Position numbers and translations under genes: made by a program
Shown here: piece after piece, positions 26,004 to 34,798 of the stretch
Layout: the number at the start of each line of letters is the position of its first letter
Position numbering within the stretch: position 1 is the first letter of the stretch
Notes under the pieces: generated by a model
What the model was told of the DNA's origin: nothing
What the model saw: only the letters and a program-made list of their open reading frames with translations
The model's database searches: none
NCBI RefSeq assembly: GCF_002563965.1
Contig: NZ_PDJF01000001.1
Location: 1,488,001 to 1,552,000, forward strand
Direction: 5' to 3'
DNA: 64,000 nucleotides
Source: Corynebacterium renale
GTDB lineage: Bacteria > Actinomycetota > Actinomycetes > Mycobacteriales > Mycobacteriaceae

Positions 26004-26297
26004 ATGGAATTAAAGCTATCTCTTGACCTCAACGATGCGACTCTGCGCGATCTGCAACAGTTTGTCGCTACCGCAGAAAATGCTGGCGTCCAATCCGGCG
26101 CGCGTTTAAGCCTTGATGGAAGTGTCGTGCACCTGCACACCCACAGTGTGCAAGAAGCACTGCCGAAGTCCAGCACGTCCCACAAGGGCACCGACCCCAC
26201 ACCGACCTCGGAATTCCGTATCCCGGGTGTTGTTGGGGAGCAAGCTATCCGTTCTGTGATCGACATCCTCACCGGAAAGCAGGAACCACCCCGCTAG
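26004..26297 (+). CDS. Small conserved hypothetical protein
   Basis: 97 residues. ATG 26004 follows TACACT by 7 nt, a leaderless signature, so it has its own promoter although glnE ends just upstream. Residues 1-50 look like an alpha/beta unit (LKLSLDLNDATLRDLQQFV, RLSLDGSVVHLHTH). A Ser/Thr/Pro-rich stretch and a short helix (EQAIRSVIDIL) follow. I do not recognise a family. It ends in a terminator shared with the MFS gene. Confidence 0.65.
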   Translation: MELKLSLDLNDATLRDLQQFVATAENAGVQSGARLSLDGSVVHLHTHSVQEALPKSSTSHKGTDPTPTSEFRIPGVVGEQAIRSVIDILTGKQEPPR

Positions 26298-26319
26298 AGC
26301 GGCTAACGCGGGGGTTCCT
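26281..26319. terminator. Hairpin overlapping two convergent gene ends
   Basis: AGGAACCaCCCCGC pairs with GCGGGGGTTCCT around a 13-nt loop. It overlaps the last codons of the upstream gene and lies at the stop of the MFS gene. Confidence 0.6.
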
Positions 26320-27619
26320 GGTTGATAACACGAACCCCGGAACCGCCACGTCGGCGGCACCAAATCCAGAAAAGGATAAAACCTGCGAAGCTGATTATCC
26401 ACAAGCACAGTGCAAGCAACCAGCCGTGGCGGAAGTCTAACCAGGTGTAGTTTCCGCCCACCGCAGAATGATCCATCGCGATGCCCATGACTTGGGCTCC
26501 TAGCATCGTGAAAACGAATCCGCCCATGTTGGCCACACCGGTGCCAGTAGCCATGACTGCTGTGTCGGTGTTTTCGCGGACGAAGTCGAAAGCAAAGCTG
26601 CTCATCGGCGTAATCGCTGCTTGTAAGGTGTTGACCACCATGATTGCGCCAATGGAACGTGGGGTTGCAGGCAGGAAGAAAATAATCCATGCAGCGGTTA
26701 TGCCTAACATGCCGAAAAGAATCCACCACGCACGCTTATTACCCAATCGACTGGATAAAACCCCGTGCAGGGGGCTTGAAATAATGATGACCACAGTATT
26801 GAGAGTGAGCATCAACCCCGCTTGAGCCGATGAGCCACCCATTCCTAGGGTCACCAGCGGAACGCCCCACAATAAGGTGAGCAGGTTTTGGGTCATCATC
26901 GTCGAGTGGATGAAAAATCCTAACCAGCTAGCGGGATTCGAAATAACTAACGACAGGGAGCGTCCCAGCGGGATGCGTCGAACACCATCAGTAGGGTCCT
27001 CGGAGCGGGCTTCCTGCAATTCTTGCTCAACTATGGCTGGCTTATCGCGGACTAAGAAAATCGCAGCCAACGCGACGAAGAATAGCGACGACCCCAGTAG
27101 TAAGAACGAACGCGTCCACCCCTGATGATGCAGCAAGGCGATGAAGGGAACCGCAGATAGGAACTGGCCAATCTGGCCTAAGGCACCTGACATTTGGGAG
27201 AACACCGGTGCCTTCTTTGGCGGGAACCAGAGGGGCAGCAGGCGCATCACGGACAGAAACGTTGTAGCGTCGCCAGCACCAATCAATACTCGGGCAGCCA
27301 CTGCGACCCCGAACGACGTGGTCACTGCGACGATAACTTGCCCGATTCCCATAATCAGGGCACCAGCGCACAGCATGAAGCGTGGTCCACGACGGTCGAT
27401 GAGGATGCCCGCCGGAATCTGTGCAAGTGCATACACACCGACCTGCACGGCGGTAAACACTGCGATCCGTGAGGCGTCGATGGAAAATCGATCCATAGCT
27501 TCGACGCCCGCCACGCCGAGGGACGTACGTGAGAAGATCGCGGCGATATAGACGCAGACCGCAGCACTCCAGACAATCAGGGCGTGGCTAGTTACTTTTT
27601 CTCGCGGATCAGCATTCAC
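26303..27619 (-). CDS. Major facilitator superfamily transporter
   Basis: 438 residues from GTG at 27619. TACCCT lies 8 nt upstream, whereas the longer in-frame ATG at 27670 would add an implausible N-terminus. Twelve hydrophobic segments are visible. The A-motif-like loop between TM2 and TM3 reads GILIDRRGPRFML. Arg and Gly in RVLIGAGDATTFLSV (TM4) resemble organic-anion / sugar-phosphate symporters. A central cytoplasmic loop (residues ~205-240) separates the halves. Substrate cannot be predicted. No pathway genes are adjacent. Confidence 0.85.
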   Translation of the reverse strand: MNADPREKVTSHALIVWSAAVCVYIAAIFSRTSLGVAGVEAMDRFSIDASRIAVFTAVQVGVYALAQIPAGILIDRRGPRFMLCAGALIMGIGQVIVAVTTSFGVAVAARVLIGAGDATTFLSVMRLLPLWFPPKKAPVFSQMSGALGQIGQFLSAVPFIALLHHQGWTRSFLLLGSSLFFVALAAIFLVRDKPAIVEQELQEARSEDPTDGVRRIPLGRSLSLVISNPASWLGFFIHSTMMTQNLLTLLWGVPLVTLGMGGSSAQAGLMLTLNTVVIIISSPLHGVLSSRLGNKRAWWILFGMLGITAAWIIFFLPATPRSIGAIMVVNTLQAAITPMSSFAFDFVRENTDTAVMATGTGVANMGGFVFTMLGAQVMGIAMDHSAVGGNYTWLDFRHGWLLALCLWIISFAGFILFWIWCRRRGGSGVRVINQEPPR

Positions 27620-27816
27620 GTATTCATAGGGTAGACCTGCTCGGCACAACCAACTGAGGCAGGGTGCCAAACACGCCCAATTGATATGACCTTACGCTGT
27701 CTCCAGAGACTAGGGGCGGAAATACCAGATAACTAGCCAAAAGTAGAAGGAATAACCATATCTAGTACGGTGAAAGAAGCGAAGCGAATTCCACGTGTGA
27801 TGAGGAGTTTTAGAAA

Positions 27817-28737
27817 GTGCACACATCCCTCGTAGACCCCCCTCGAAGCCGCTGCTTGGTCACCCGAATCGGCGCAGTAGCTGCAGCCGGTGTACTCGCC
27901 CTGGGGGCGCTCACGGCTTGCTCAGAGGAACCCGCAACCACCCAGGAAACAACGAGCTCCACGAGCACTTCCACGGCAAGCGCAACGACCACCGAAGCGA
28001 CGTCGACAAGCGCAGTCCGCACCGCCGCCACTGCTGAGGAACTCGCGCTTTCCGACGGCACAGGGTTCGGGTTCGCCACGTCGGATGCTCGGTGCGTGGT
28101 GGAATCGCCAGAGCGCGTTTTCTGCGAACTGGACTACGCACTCCCACCAACAGAGGTCAATGCGGAGCACCCGAACTTCCGCGGGCCACAGGACGGCACT
28201 GCTGTGTGGCCAGGCGAATTCGGGTTTAGGCCCGTGACACTTGCTGAAACGATTCCCGAAAATCTCCCGGAGCTGGAAGTCGGCGCAACCGTGGAACTCG
28301 CAGGTGTCACCGTCACGCGCCCAGCCGAGGCCGAACTCACAGTAGACAACGGAAGCCACTCCTTTACTTTCAACGACCGCACCTTCGAATCGGACACGTG
28401 GCACGGTTCCGGCGGATTCAACTCCGACCCCGTTGACACCGGCGCATCGTGCGCGCTTGCCAGTGCTCCGTCCAACGCCGTGGGGTGGTCTATCGTCGCC
28501 ATCGCCGATGGCCTCAACTGCGACGACGCCCGCAAAGTCATCGACAGCTACGACGCAGTAGGGGACTCCGCGGCTGCCGACGGGCGCGTCGAGCGTGAAA
28601 ACTGGGTATGCAAAGTTGGCCCAGGAACCAAGAGCAAGAGTGATGAGTCCGAGGACTCCCGTGGCATTCAATGCAAGATCAAGGGTGGCCAGTACTTCCT
28701 GACCATCCCGGGCAAGTCGAAACCGCAGGGCGCTTAA
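27817..28737 (+). CDS. Secreted lipoprotein of unknown function
   Basis: 306 residues from GTG 27817. The lipoprotein signal peptide ends in the lipobox LTAC with Cys35 (preceding hydrophobic core GAVAAAGVLALGA). A Ser/Thr/Glu linker of ~35 residues typical of cell-wall-spanning lipoproteins follows. The mature domain has two apparent beta-rich halves with four or more Cys residues (CVVESPERVFCELD, SCALA, NCDDARKVID, WVCK, QCKIKGG), suggesting disulfides. NCDDARKVIDSYDAVG followed by WVCKVG near the end resembles the repeat in other corynebacterial surface proteins of unknown role. Monocistronic, followed by a GC hairpin. Confidence 0.8.
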   Translation: MHTSLVDPPRSRCLVTRIGAVAAAGVLALGALTACSEEPATTQETTSSTSTSTASATTTEATSTSAVRTAATAEELALSDGTGFGFATSDARCVVESPERVFCELDYALPPTEVNAEHPNFRGPQDGTAVWPGEFGFRPVTLAETIPENLPELEVGATVELAGVTVTRPAEAELTVDNGSHSFTFNDRTFESDTWHGSGGFNSDPVDTGASCALASAPSNAVGWSIVAIADGLNCDDARKVIDSYDAVGDSAAADGRVERENWVCKVGPGTKSKSDESEDSRGIQCKIKGGQYFLTIPGKSKPQGA

Positions 28738-28755
28738 ACCGCCACGACGTTTACG

Positions 28756-28789
28756 CCCCCGGGGCACGCGCGAGTGCGTGCCCCGGGGG
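28756..28789 (+). terminator. Very GC-rich hairpin without T-tract
   Basis: CCCCCGGGGCACGC/GCGTGCCCCGGGGG, a 14-bp perfect stem with a 6-nt loop. No T-run follows, so it may be an atypical terminator or an RNA end stabiliser. Confidence 0.55.
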
Positions 28790-28847
28790 TGCCCCTATGT
28801 GGCCTGGACATATTCGGTTGTCTGGGCCGTACAGTAAGGTAGGGCAC

Positions 28848-30290
28848 GTGAAATACATTTCTACGCGTGATGCTTCCCGTACCCCAGCCTCCTTTACCGA
28901 TATTCTCCTTGGCGGTCTCGCTCCCGACGGTGGCCTCTACATGCCTGAGGAATACCCACGCCTGGACGAGGACAGGCTTAACCACTTCCGTGACGTCTTG
29001 GATAAAGATGGCTACCCAGCTTTAGCAGCCGAGGTACTCGCGCTTTTTGTCGACGACATCCCTGTCGAAGATCTGCGCGCTATCACAGCGCGCGCTTATA
29101 CCACCGACAAGTTTGCGCACCCAGACATCGTTCCAGTTACCGCGCTTGACGACGGCCTGTTTATTGGCCACCTGTCTGAAGGGCCTACGGCTGCATTCAA
29201 AGACATGGCGATGCAGCTTTTGGGCGAGCTTTTCGAATACGAACTGAAGCGTCGCGGCGAGGTACTTAACATTCTGGGCGCAACTTCCGGCGATACCGGT
29301 TCCGCCGCGGAATACGCCATGCGTGGACGAGACGGAATCCGCGTGTTCATGCTTACCCCACGAGGGCGCATGACACCTTTCCAGCAGGCCCAGATGTTCG
29401 GGCTTGATGACCCGAACATTTTCAACATCGCCCTCGACGGCGTTTTCGATGATTGCCAGGACGTAGTCAAGGCAGTGTCCGCCGATGCAGACTTTAAGAA
29501 GAACAACAGCATCGGAGCTGTGAACTCTATTAACTGGGCGCGTCTCATGGCCCAGATCGTGTACTACGTCTCCTCTTGGATTCGGGTGACTGAAAGCAAC
29601 GATCAAAAGGTGAGCTTTAGCGTCCCCACCGGCAACTTTGGCGATATTTGTGCAGGCCACATCGCCCGCCAGATGGGACTTCCCATCGACCGGCTCATCG
29701 TCGCTACCAACGAAAACGACGTCCTCGACGAATTCTTCCGCACCGGGGAATACCGCCCGCGCAGCTCTGCGGAAACCGCAGAGACCTCCAGCCCGTCCAT
29801 GGATATTTCGCGCGCCTCTAATTTCGAGCGCTTCATTTTTGACCTTTTGGATCGGGATGCGGAGCGCGTCGCAAAGCTCTTTGGCAAGGATGTAAAACAG
29901 GGTGGATTCTCGCTCGCCGACGACCCATCCTTCGCACACATTGCCACCGCTTACGGCTTTGCCTCCGGAAGTTCCACCCATGCTGATCGTCTGGCAACTA
30001 TCCGCGACTGCTTCGAGCGTTTGGGTGTGATGCTCGACCCGCATACCGCCGATGGCGTACACGTGGCACGCGGATGGCGCGAACACATCGAGGGTCCCAT
30101 CGTGTGCTTGGAAACCGCACTGCCTGTGAAGTTTGCTGGCACCATTGAGGAAGCCACAGGTCAGCAACCTGAGACGCCAGAGCGTTTCCGCAGCATCATG
30201 GAAGCAGACCGTCACGTCACAGATCTGCCCAACGATGCTGACACCGTGAAGCAGTTCATCACCGATTCCATCGCAGCAACTGAAGTATAA
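28848..30290 (+). CDS. thrC: Threonine synthase
   Basis: 480 residues from GTG 28848 (AAGG at spacing ~10; TACAGT upstream as -10). The reading frame is open further upstream but without start signals. PLP-dependent conversion of O-phosphohomoserine to threonine. The PLP lysine is in GPTAAFKDMAMQ near residue 118. The phosphate-binding loop is ATSGDTGSAAEYAMRG. SINWARLMAQIVYY and PTGNFGDICAGHIA are characteristic of the long fungal/bacterial ThrC type. Length is typical (C. glutamicum 481). Not linked to hom-thrB here. A small ORF and a Nudix gene follow closely and are probably co-transcribed. Confidence 0.97.
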   Translation: MKYISTRDASRTPASFTDILLGGLAPDGGLYMPEEYPRLDEDRLNHFRDVLDKDGYPALAAEVLALFVDDIPVEDLRAITARAYTTDKFAHPDIVPVTALDDGLFIGHLSEGPTAAFKDMAMQLLGELFEYELKRRGEVLNILGATSGDTGSAAEYAMRGRDGIRVFMLTPRGRMTPFQQAQMFGLDDPNIFNIALDGVFDDCQDVVKAVSADADFKKNNSIGAVNSINWARLMAQIVYYVSSWIRVTESNDQKVSFSVPTGNFGDICAGHIARQMGLPIDRLIVATNENDVLDEFFRTGEYRPRSSAETAETSSPSMDISRASNFERFIFDLLDRDAERVAKLFGKDVKQGGFSLADDPSFAHIATAYGFASGSSTHADRLATIRDCFERLGVMLDPHTADGVHVARGWREHIEGPIVCLETALPVKFAGTIEEATGQQPETPERFRSIMEADRHVTDLPNDADTVKQFITDSIAATEV

Positions 30291-30314
30291 AAACGCCCAC
30301 AACGAGGAGGAAGA

Positions 30315-30461
30315 ATGGCACAAGAACGATTCGCCCCAATGGACTACTCGACCGAGTTCGATCCGGAAGCTTTTGCCCGCCAGATTAAGCAACAGGCTGC
30401 TCAGAAGGACGCCGAGAAAACCGATACGGACTCCGCAGAATCCGCAGGCGACGAGGCCTAA
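30315..30461 (+). CDS. 48-residue small protein between thrC and the Nudix gene
   Basis: ATG 30315 with a strong GAGGAGG at 30304-30310 and stop TAA 30459-30461, 24 nt after thrC and 3 nt before the Nudix ATG. The peptide starts MAQERFAPMDYSTEFDPEAF, followed by an amphipathic helix (ARQIKQQAAQKDAEK) and an acidic Ser/Ala tail. No cysteine, signal or membrane span. The strong ribosome site and tight operon packing are good evidence that it is translated. Family not recognised. Confidence 0.7.
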   Translation: MAQERFAPMDYSTEFDPEAFARQIKQQAAQKDAEKTDTDSAESAGDEA

Positions 30462-30464
30462 GTT

Positions 30465-30998
30465 ATGGCGACACCCGAGTTCATCCTGAAGTTGCGCGAA
30501 AAGATCGGTCACGATCAACTGTGGCTGCCTGGCGTGACCGCTGTCGTGGTACGCGACGTACCCGAGGGCGCCCCGGCATGGGAGACTCCGAAAGTACTTC
30601 TGGTTAAGCGAGCGGACGACGGCCAGTGGACTCCCGTCACCGGGATCGTTGACCCAGACGAACAGCCACACGATGCCGCCGTTCGGGAAGTGTTCGAAGA
30701 GACCCGCGTCGAAGCCACAGTAGAGGCTCTCCTGGGAGTCGGGGCAGTGGGGCCGGTTGAGTACTCTAACGGCGACGTTAGCAGTTACGTGGACACCGCG
30801 TACCGGCTTTCCGTGACCGGCAACGCCGACGCGGTTGTTGGCGACGACGAATCCACCGAGGTCGGTTGGTTTGAAGTCGCGCAGCTCCCGCCGATGCAGC
30901 CACGATTCCGACTCGTCTGTGCTGACGCTGTCGCTCAGCTGCGCCACCCGGCCGGTTTCAAGCCACGCATGGGCTTCCATAAACGCCCACGCGATTAA
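30465..30998 (+). CDS. Nudix hydrolase
   Basis: 177 residues. The Nudix box is complete: GIVDPDEQPHDAAVREVFEE followed by TRVEA, matching GX5EX7REUXEEXGU except that the last Gly is replaced. Preceding strands (VTAVVVRDVPEGAPAW, VLLVKRADDGQW) fit the MutT-like fold. Typical substrates are nucleoside diphosphates linked to another moiety; the exact one cannot be told. The start lies 3 nt after the stop of the small protein, with GAGG at 30453-30456, so it is the third gene of the thrC transcript. A strong terminator follows. Confidence 0.92.
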   Translation: MATPEFILKLREKIGHDQLWLPGVTAVVVRDVPEGAPAWETPKVLLVKRADDGQWTPVTGIVDPDEQPHDAAVREVFEETRVEATVEALLGVGAVGPVEYSNGDVSSYVDTAYRLSVTGNADAVVGDDESTEVGWFEVAQLPPMQPRFRLVCADAVAQLRHPAGFKPRMGFHKRPRD

Positions 30999-31033
30999 GC
31001 ACACCCCGAGCGGGACGCGGCTACTTACGCTAA

Positions 31034-31066
31034 AGTGCCCGTACACCTGCACGGTGTACGGGCACT
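31034..31066. terminator. Strong terminator between convergent genes
   Basis: AGTGCCCGTACACC/GGTGTACGGGCACT, a 14-bp perfect stem with a 5-nt loop, followed by a short T-rich segment. Confidence 0.85.
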
Positions 31067-31081
31067 GCTGTTTCTGGGTGT

Positions 31082-31531
31082 TTACGCCGAGACTCGGGCC
31101 CCACGAGGGCGGTTGAGAAGGTGCGCAATCCATATACCGACACCGATCACAGCAATCGCCACCGCTGTCCATGCCAGTGCACCGAAGGCGTGGAAGTAGT
31201 AACGCACCACGTAGCCGTACAGTTCTGAATCGTTCATAATCCCACCAACAACAAACGGTGCTGCGATGAGTTTGGCCACCGCCAGTACCGAACCACCGAG
31301 CAGCAGAACGGTGGACAGGATCGGCTGGAACGCCTTCGGATCCTTACCTCTAGCTGCGTAATTCAACACAACCCCCACGCCCGCGAGAATAAGGATCACG
31401 CCGAGCACCATGCAGATCAGATAGGTCAGCGGTTCAGCGTCGAAAGGGGAGCCGAATTCCACGATGTGGTGGTCCACCATGTGGGCGTCTGCAGTACTGT
31501 ACTTGTCTAAAGCGGGACTCGTTGGGGCCAT
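31082..31531 (-). CDS. Small integral membrane protein, unknown function
   Basis: 149 residues from ATG at 31531. TACACT ends 7 nt upstream (leaderless); the GTG at 31537 lies too close to the -10. Three hydrophobic segments are visible: LICMVLGVILILAGVGVV (~36-53), TVLLLGGSVLAVAKLIAAPF (~75-94), and AWTAVAIAVIGVGIWIA near the C-terminus, with a His-containing N-terminus. No recognised family. It may share its promoter region with the adjacent dehydrogenase, which ends 15 nt upstream on the same strand. Confidence 0.7.
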   Translation of the reverse strand: MAPTSPALDKYSTADAHMVDHHIVEFGSPFDAEPLTYLICMVLGVILILAGVGVVLNYAARGKDPKAFQPILSTVLLLGGSVLAVAKLIAAPFVVGGIMNDSELYGYVVRYYFHAFGALAWTAVAIAVIGVGIWIAHLLNRPRGARVSA

Positions 31532-31546
31532 GTCCACAAGTGTACG

Positions 31547-32623
31547 TTACTTGCCAGCCTGAAATACTTGTTCCCACACAGCATCATCAATTTCGATCTG
31601 GTCGGGAAGTGGCGCGTGCATTCGGTCGCGCCCGGGGATGTAGACCTCGAAGTCGTCGTGAAGCAGCCCCAGTTGAGCAGACAGCTTATCGACGACCCCC
31701 TCCCCAAAAGCCCCAGGGTTGAGAACGAGGCTGAAAAGTCCCACAGACGGCGAACCGTTCGGAGACGTGGACGCTTCAGTCGACGAAACACCTCCGGCGA
31801 GCATTGCCAGCATTTCCGCGATGAGAGCAATATTGCCGCCACGCTGCCCGCCAAACGGTAGGAGGGCGCCCTCGACGGCGGCATCCGAAGATGTCGTGGG
31901 CTTGCCATTCTTGTCGACCGCCCAACCCTCAGGAAGATCTTGGCCGCGGGAAGCACGTTGGCGCACGGAGACGTACGCAGTGTTACTCATAGCTTGGTCA
32001 ATGTTGAGTTCGCCGGGGATGCCAAAGGCGATTGGGTTAGTTCCGACGCTGCGCCGGCCATCTTTACCCAAGGCAATAAGCGCAGGCGAGTTAGTAGTCG
32101 TGAGGCTAATCATGCCGTGGCGCGAAAGTTCACGGGGATACCAGCCCAACTCGCCGGTGGTGTACGTGTTCGAAATGGCGCACACGGCAAGGCCCTGATC
32201 GCGTGCGGTGCCCAGTACGGTGTCTAAAGCTTGGTGGAAAGCAAACTGGGACAGGCCGTGGTCTGCATCCACGCGGATAACCGCCCCGTGAGCATGAATA
32301 GTGGGGTGTGGAGTTGGATTGATTCGGCCTTCATCCATGGCTTTCAGGTAATCCAACATGTGGAATGCGCCGTGACTCGTCTTACCAAAACGTTCAGCGT
32401 CCAGAAAGAATGCAGCCGAAGACTTCGCCTGCTCCGGACTCATCCCGTGGGCGGTCAGGGCAGCGTAGAAAGCGTTCGATGCTGTGGTTATAGGCACACG
32501 TACCAAGACGGATCCTTCCGGTTGCTTTACGTTAATGCGAACCAGAGTAGCAGTGCCGGTTGCAGATTGATGGGCAGCGGAGGGCTGAGGTGGATGAGTG
32601 TGGCGGGCAGCTAGGCCGGTCAT
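31547..32623 (-). CDS. Malate/L-lactate dehydrogenase family (Ldh_2/YlbC-type) oxidoreductase
   Basis: 358 residues from ATG at 32623, chosen because TATTGA lies 7 nt upstream and the length then fits the family; the frame is open a further 62 codons upstream with no family sequence. The conserved HG motif is in GKTSHGAFHMLDYL, the NAD(P)-loop region in RVDADHGLSQFAFHQAL, and the GTNPIAFGIP and FGGQRGGNIALIAEML signatures are present. Members reduce 2-oxo acids (malate, lactate, ureidoglycolate, dehydrogluconate) with NAD(P)H; substrate not assignable here. It is the last conserved gene before the defence island. Confidence 0.88.
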   Translation of the reverse strand: MTGLAARHTHPPQPSAAHQSATGTATLVRINVKQPEGSVLVRVPITTASNAFYAALTAHGMSPEQAKSSAAFFLDAERFGKTSHGAFHMLDYLKAMDEGRINPTPHPTIHAHGAVIRVDADHGLSQFAFHQALDTVLGTARDQGLAVCAISNTYTTGELGWYPRELSRHGMISLTTTNSPALIALGKDGRRSVGTNPIAFGIPGELNIDQAMSNTAYVSVRQRASRGQDLPEGWAVDKNGKPTTSSDAAVEGALLPFGGQRGGNIALIAEMLAMLAGGVSSTEASTSPNGSPSVGLFSLVLNPGAFGEGVVDKLSAQLGLLHDDFEVYIPGRDRMHAPLPDQIEIDDAVWEQVFQAGK

Positions 32624-32789
32624 GTATGTTTCAATACTGATATGCGTCGAAAACATTGAGAACAAGCTCGATTTCGAGATTCTCTGCTGCACGTAACGCG
32701 TCCTGGATAAAGGTAGTGATGTACCTAACCGGTGGCTCTCCCGAATGTGATGGTTGCGAGAAAGAGACCCTTTGATTGCGTGGCCCGCA

Positions 32790-32823
32790 CACGGTCTGCC
32801 GTAAACCACGATGGCAGGCCGTG
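32790..32823. repeat. Inverted repeat at the island's downstream edge
   Basis: CACGGTCTGCC/GGCAGGCCGTG, an 11-bp stem with one G-T mismatch and a 12-nt loop, 26 nt past the stop of the first island gene. It is probably the island operon's terminator on the minus strand, though without a strong T-run. Confidence 0.45.
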
Positions 32824-32848
32824 AGCCTTTCTTGATACCGCTGGCAAC

Positions 32849-34066
32849 TCAGCGGCGTTGTAGGAGGTCTAGTTGCTCTGGGGAACCGCTTCGTGACTCT
32901 GTTTTGCTTTCCCTACTGACTTGTGCGTTGGTTACTCGAACACTCTCGACTTCAAGAAACTCTGCTTTCTCAGCGACACCACTGACCTCAAGAAGCACGC
33001 CACGACCGTGCGCTTCCAACGCCTTGTCGTAGTCTGATGCGTTGAGGTGGACGGTAAATACGCGCGTCCTGCGATCTCGTCCCGCACCTCGCATCTTGAT
33101 CCGTCGTGAATCCGGTGCATCCCACTTGCGCATTAGTCCAATAACCTCCCCTGCAACAACCATTTTGGTGGGCTGCGGAGCAGCCTTTAGTGTTGCAATG
33201 CCGACTTCCACGGCCTCGATTAATGTTGGTTGGAGAACAACCGCTCCGCGGTACGGCTCGAGGGACGGTTCGTCAGCTCCGGTTTCAATAAATTCGACCG
33301 AGATTTCTGTGTCGTCCTGGCCAATTAGATCTTGGAAAGCCGATAGCATTTCGACGGACACTCCCTGGGTTACCGCCCATCCGAAAGCATCTGGGTTTTT
33401 GTCCTTACGGAATTCTTCGAGAACGTCCTTTGTTGCTTGTACAGAAGCAAACACCGTCTCAGTGACTTCGCGGGACGACACCTGGGAGTTTTTCTTCATC
33501 TTCGCGCTGTTGCTCATAGACAAGGCTACATTCGCAGGAACGAAGGCTTTGACAACGTAACTTCCTACTTCTGTTTGGCCCATGAGACATGAGTCAAGGT
33601 AGTTGTCGGCAATAACGTGGTTAGACCTCTGATACCAACGTTTGGGATCTTGGCTGACTCGGGCACCGGATTTCAGTACTTCTCCTAATCCTTTCAAAAG
33701 GCGTGTTCCCATACGCCAGTCGACGACACCATTTCGTACCGCCGGTCCGTCAGTCGACACGACGAACTTATCGAGGGAGCGTTGAATGCGAAGCTGGGAG
33801 GTCGCAAATTCTTCGACCACATTAACGGCGCTGAGGTCCGCCAACTCGGTTAGCGCCCGATGGATAATTCGCAGGAAGTCAGGTGCCTCGGGATTGTGGG
33901 GAAGGAAAACGCCAGCTTCTTCCCGAATAACCGTTGGTTCGAGCTTCGCTGTGGGGGAGGGGACCCACAGCGACATACGCGGATTGTTGCTGTTTTTTTG
34001 CTTAATCCAGGCTAGCTCGGTCAACGTCAGTTCGAGGGCTTTAATGCTCAGGGGTAAGTTATTCAT
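32849..34066 (-). CDS. Unrecognised 405-residue protein coupled to a DUF4365-type gene
   Basis: 405 residues from ATG at 34066. I do not recognise a family across the whole length. Residues ~1-130 contain a helical N-terminus and a beta-rich part; the middle (~130-300) is mixed, with an acidic stretch around DLIGQDDTEISVEFIETG. Residues ~300-390 look like a small beta-barrel/OB-like unit (VAGEVIGLMRKWD, FTVHLNASDYDKALEAHGRG, VLLEVSGVAEKAEFLEV) of the kind seen at the end of several phage-defence proteins. No nuclease, ATPase or membrane motif is visible. Its start overlaps the stop of the DUF4365-like gene by ATGA, so the two are made together. An effector-sensor pair is a reasonable guess only. 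Confidence 0.7.
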   Translation of the reverse strand: MNNLPLSIKALELTLTELAWIKQKNSNNPRMSLWVPSPTAKLEPTVIREEAGVFLPHNPEAPDFLRIIHRALTELADLSAVNVVEEFATSQLRIQRSLDKFVVSTDGPAVRNGVVDWRMGTRLLKGLGEVLKSGARVSQDPKRWYQRSNHVIADNYLDSCLMGQTEVGSYVVKAFVPANVALSMSNSAKMKKNSQVSSREVTETVFASVQATKDVLEEFRKDKNPDAFGWAVTQGVSVEMLSAFQDLIGQDDTEISVEFIETGADEPSLEPYRGAVVLQPTLIEAVEVGIATLKAAPQPTKMVVAGEVIGLMRKWDAPDSRRIKMRGAGRDRRTRVFTVHLNASDYDKALEAHGRGVLLEVSGVAEKAEFLEVESVRVTNAQVSRESKTESRSGSPEQLDLLQRR

Positions 34067-34620
34067 AGTGCAAGCTTCCCTAGGCGGTATAGGGCAAAAA
34101 GCTCTACGAGTGCAGCGTCGTCGAAAACGTTACTTGTCGGAATATTGACGGTAACGTCACCGCCGTTAGCCGCATTGGACGGAACCGCGCCAGTGAGGTT
34201 GATCCAATAGTTGCGGGCTTTGAGTTGGGTGAGCGCCTCCTCATGGCTGACCCATTCGGCCATTTCCGGGTGAACGAGTTGGGCGACAAGGATTAGCGGC
34301 TCGTTCTTGCCCACGAAACGGTATTCGTCGTAGCGTTGCTTGGATACTTTTACTTTGACGAACCTGTCATTGACGCTGCCTTTTTCGGTGCATTTGAGTT
34401 GCAGGTTAATCGTTCTCCGATCACGAACGCCCTGTATCTCGTGGGTGACAGTGATGTCAATGCCGGAGTCGATTCTCTCGTTTTTTGCAACGCACCCTGC
34501 GGCTCCCGCGATAGCGCAGATAACGCCAGCCTGGAACTCTTCTTTGAGCTCTGCATAACGGGTGGGGCGACCGCGTCTCCACACTTCCTCGGACCCAGGT
34601 TTAACCTGCAATGCAGTCAT
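34063..34620 (-). CDS. DUF4365-like PD-(D/E)XK-fold protein, candidate defence nuclease
   Basis: 185 residues from ATG at 34620. The segment from ERIDSGIDITV to INLQLKCTEKG has the DUF4365 layout: an Asp after a short strand (GID), then a hydrophobic strand ending Q-x-K, which matches the D...(Q/E)xK active site of the PD-(D/E)XK nuclease superfamily. An upstream helix (KEEFQAGVICAIAGAAG) fits the fold. The C-terminal ~90 residues (WVSHEEALTQLKARNYWINL) resemble the family's tail. DUF4365 proteins recur in defence islands. Catalysis here is inferred from motif only. Stop and start overlap the next gene (ATGA). Confidence 0.7.
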   Translation of the reverse strand: MTALQVKPGSEEVWRRGRPTRYAELKEEFQAGVICAIAGAAGCVAKNERIDSGIDITVTHEIQGVRDRRTINLQLKCTEKGSVNDRFVKVKVSKQRYDEYRFVGKNEPLILVAQLVHPEMAEWVSHEEALTQLKARNYWINLTGAVPSNAANGGDVTVNIPTSNVFDDAALVELFALYRLGKLAL

Positions 34621-34798
34621 GTTCGGAAATTTTAGTGAGTTTCTACGGGTTTAGCCAGAGTTCGAGTGAAAAAGGTGTTAACACAGTCGGTATATCGAAA
34701 ACGTCGTCGGGTAGCGTCCTAATGCAGGCAAGTTTCGCCATGATAGTCGCTTCGTGATTCGCCACTAACAGTCGCAGCGATGGCTCGGAACACTCGCT
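34621..34798. other. Island intergenic stretch, no gene seen
   Basis: 178 nt between the DUF4365 start and a gene remnant. A/T-rich patches could hold the minus-strand promoter of the two-gene module. No ORF of interest. Confidence 0.4.

Noticed and set aside
29022..31172. 716-residue minus-strand open frame across thrC and the Nudix gene
   Set aside because: Opposite two well-supported genes and a terminator; Cys/His/Val-rich shadow composition with no domain.
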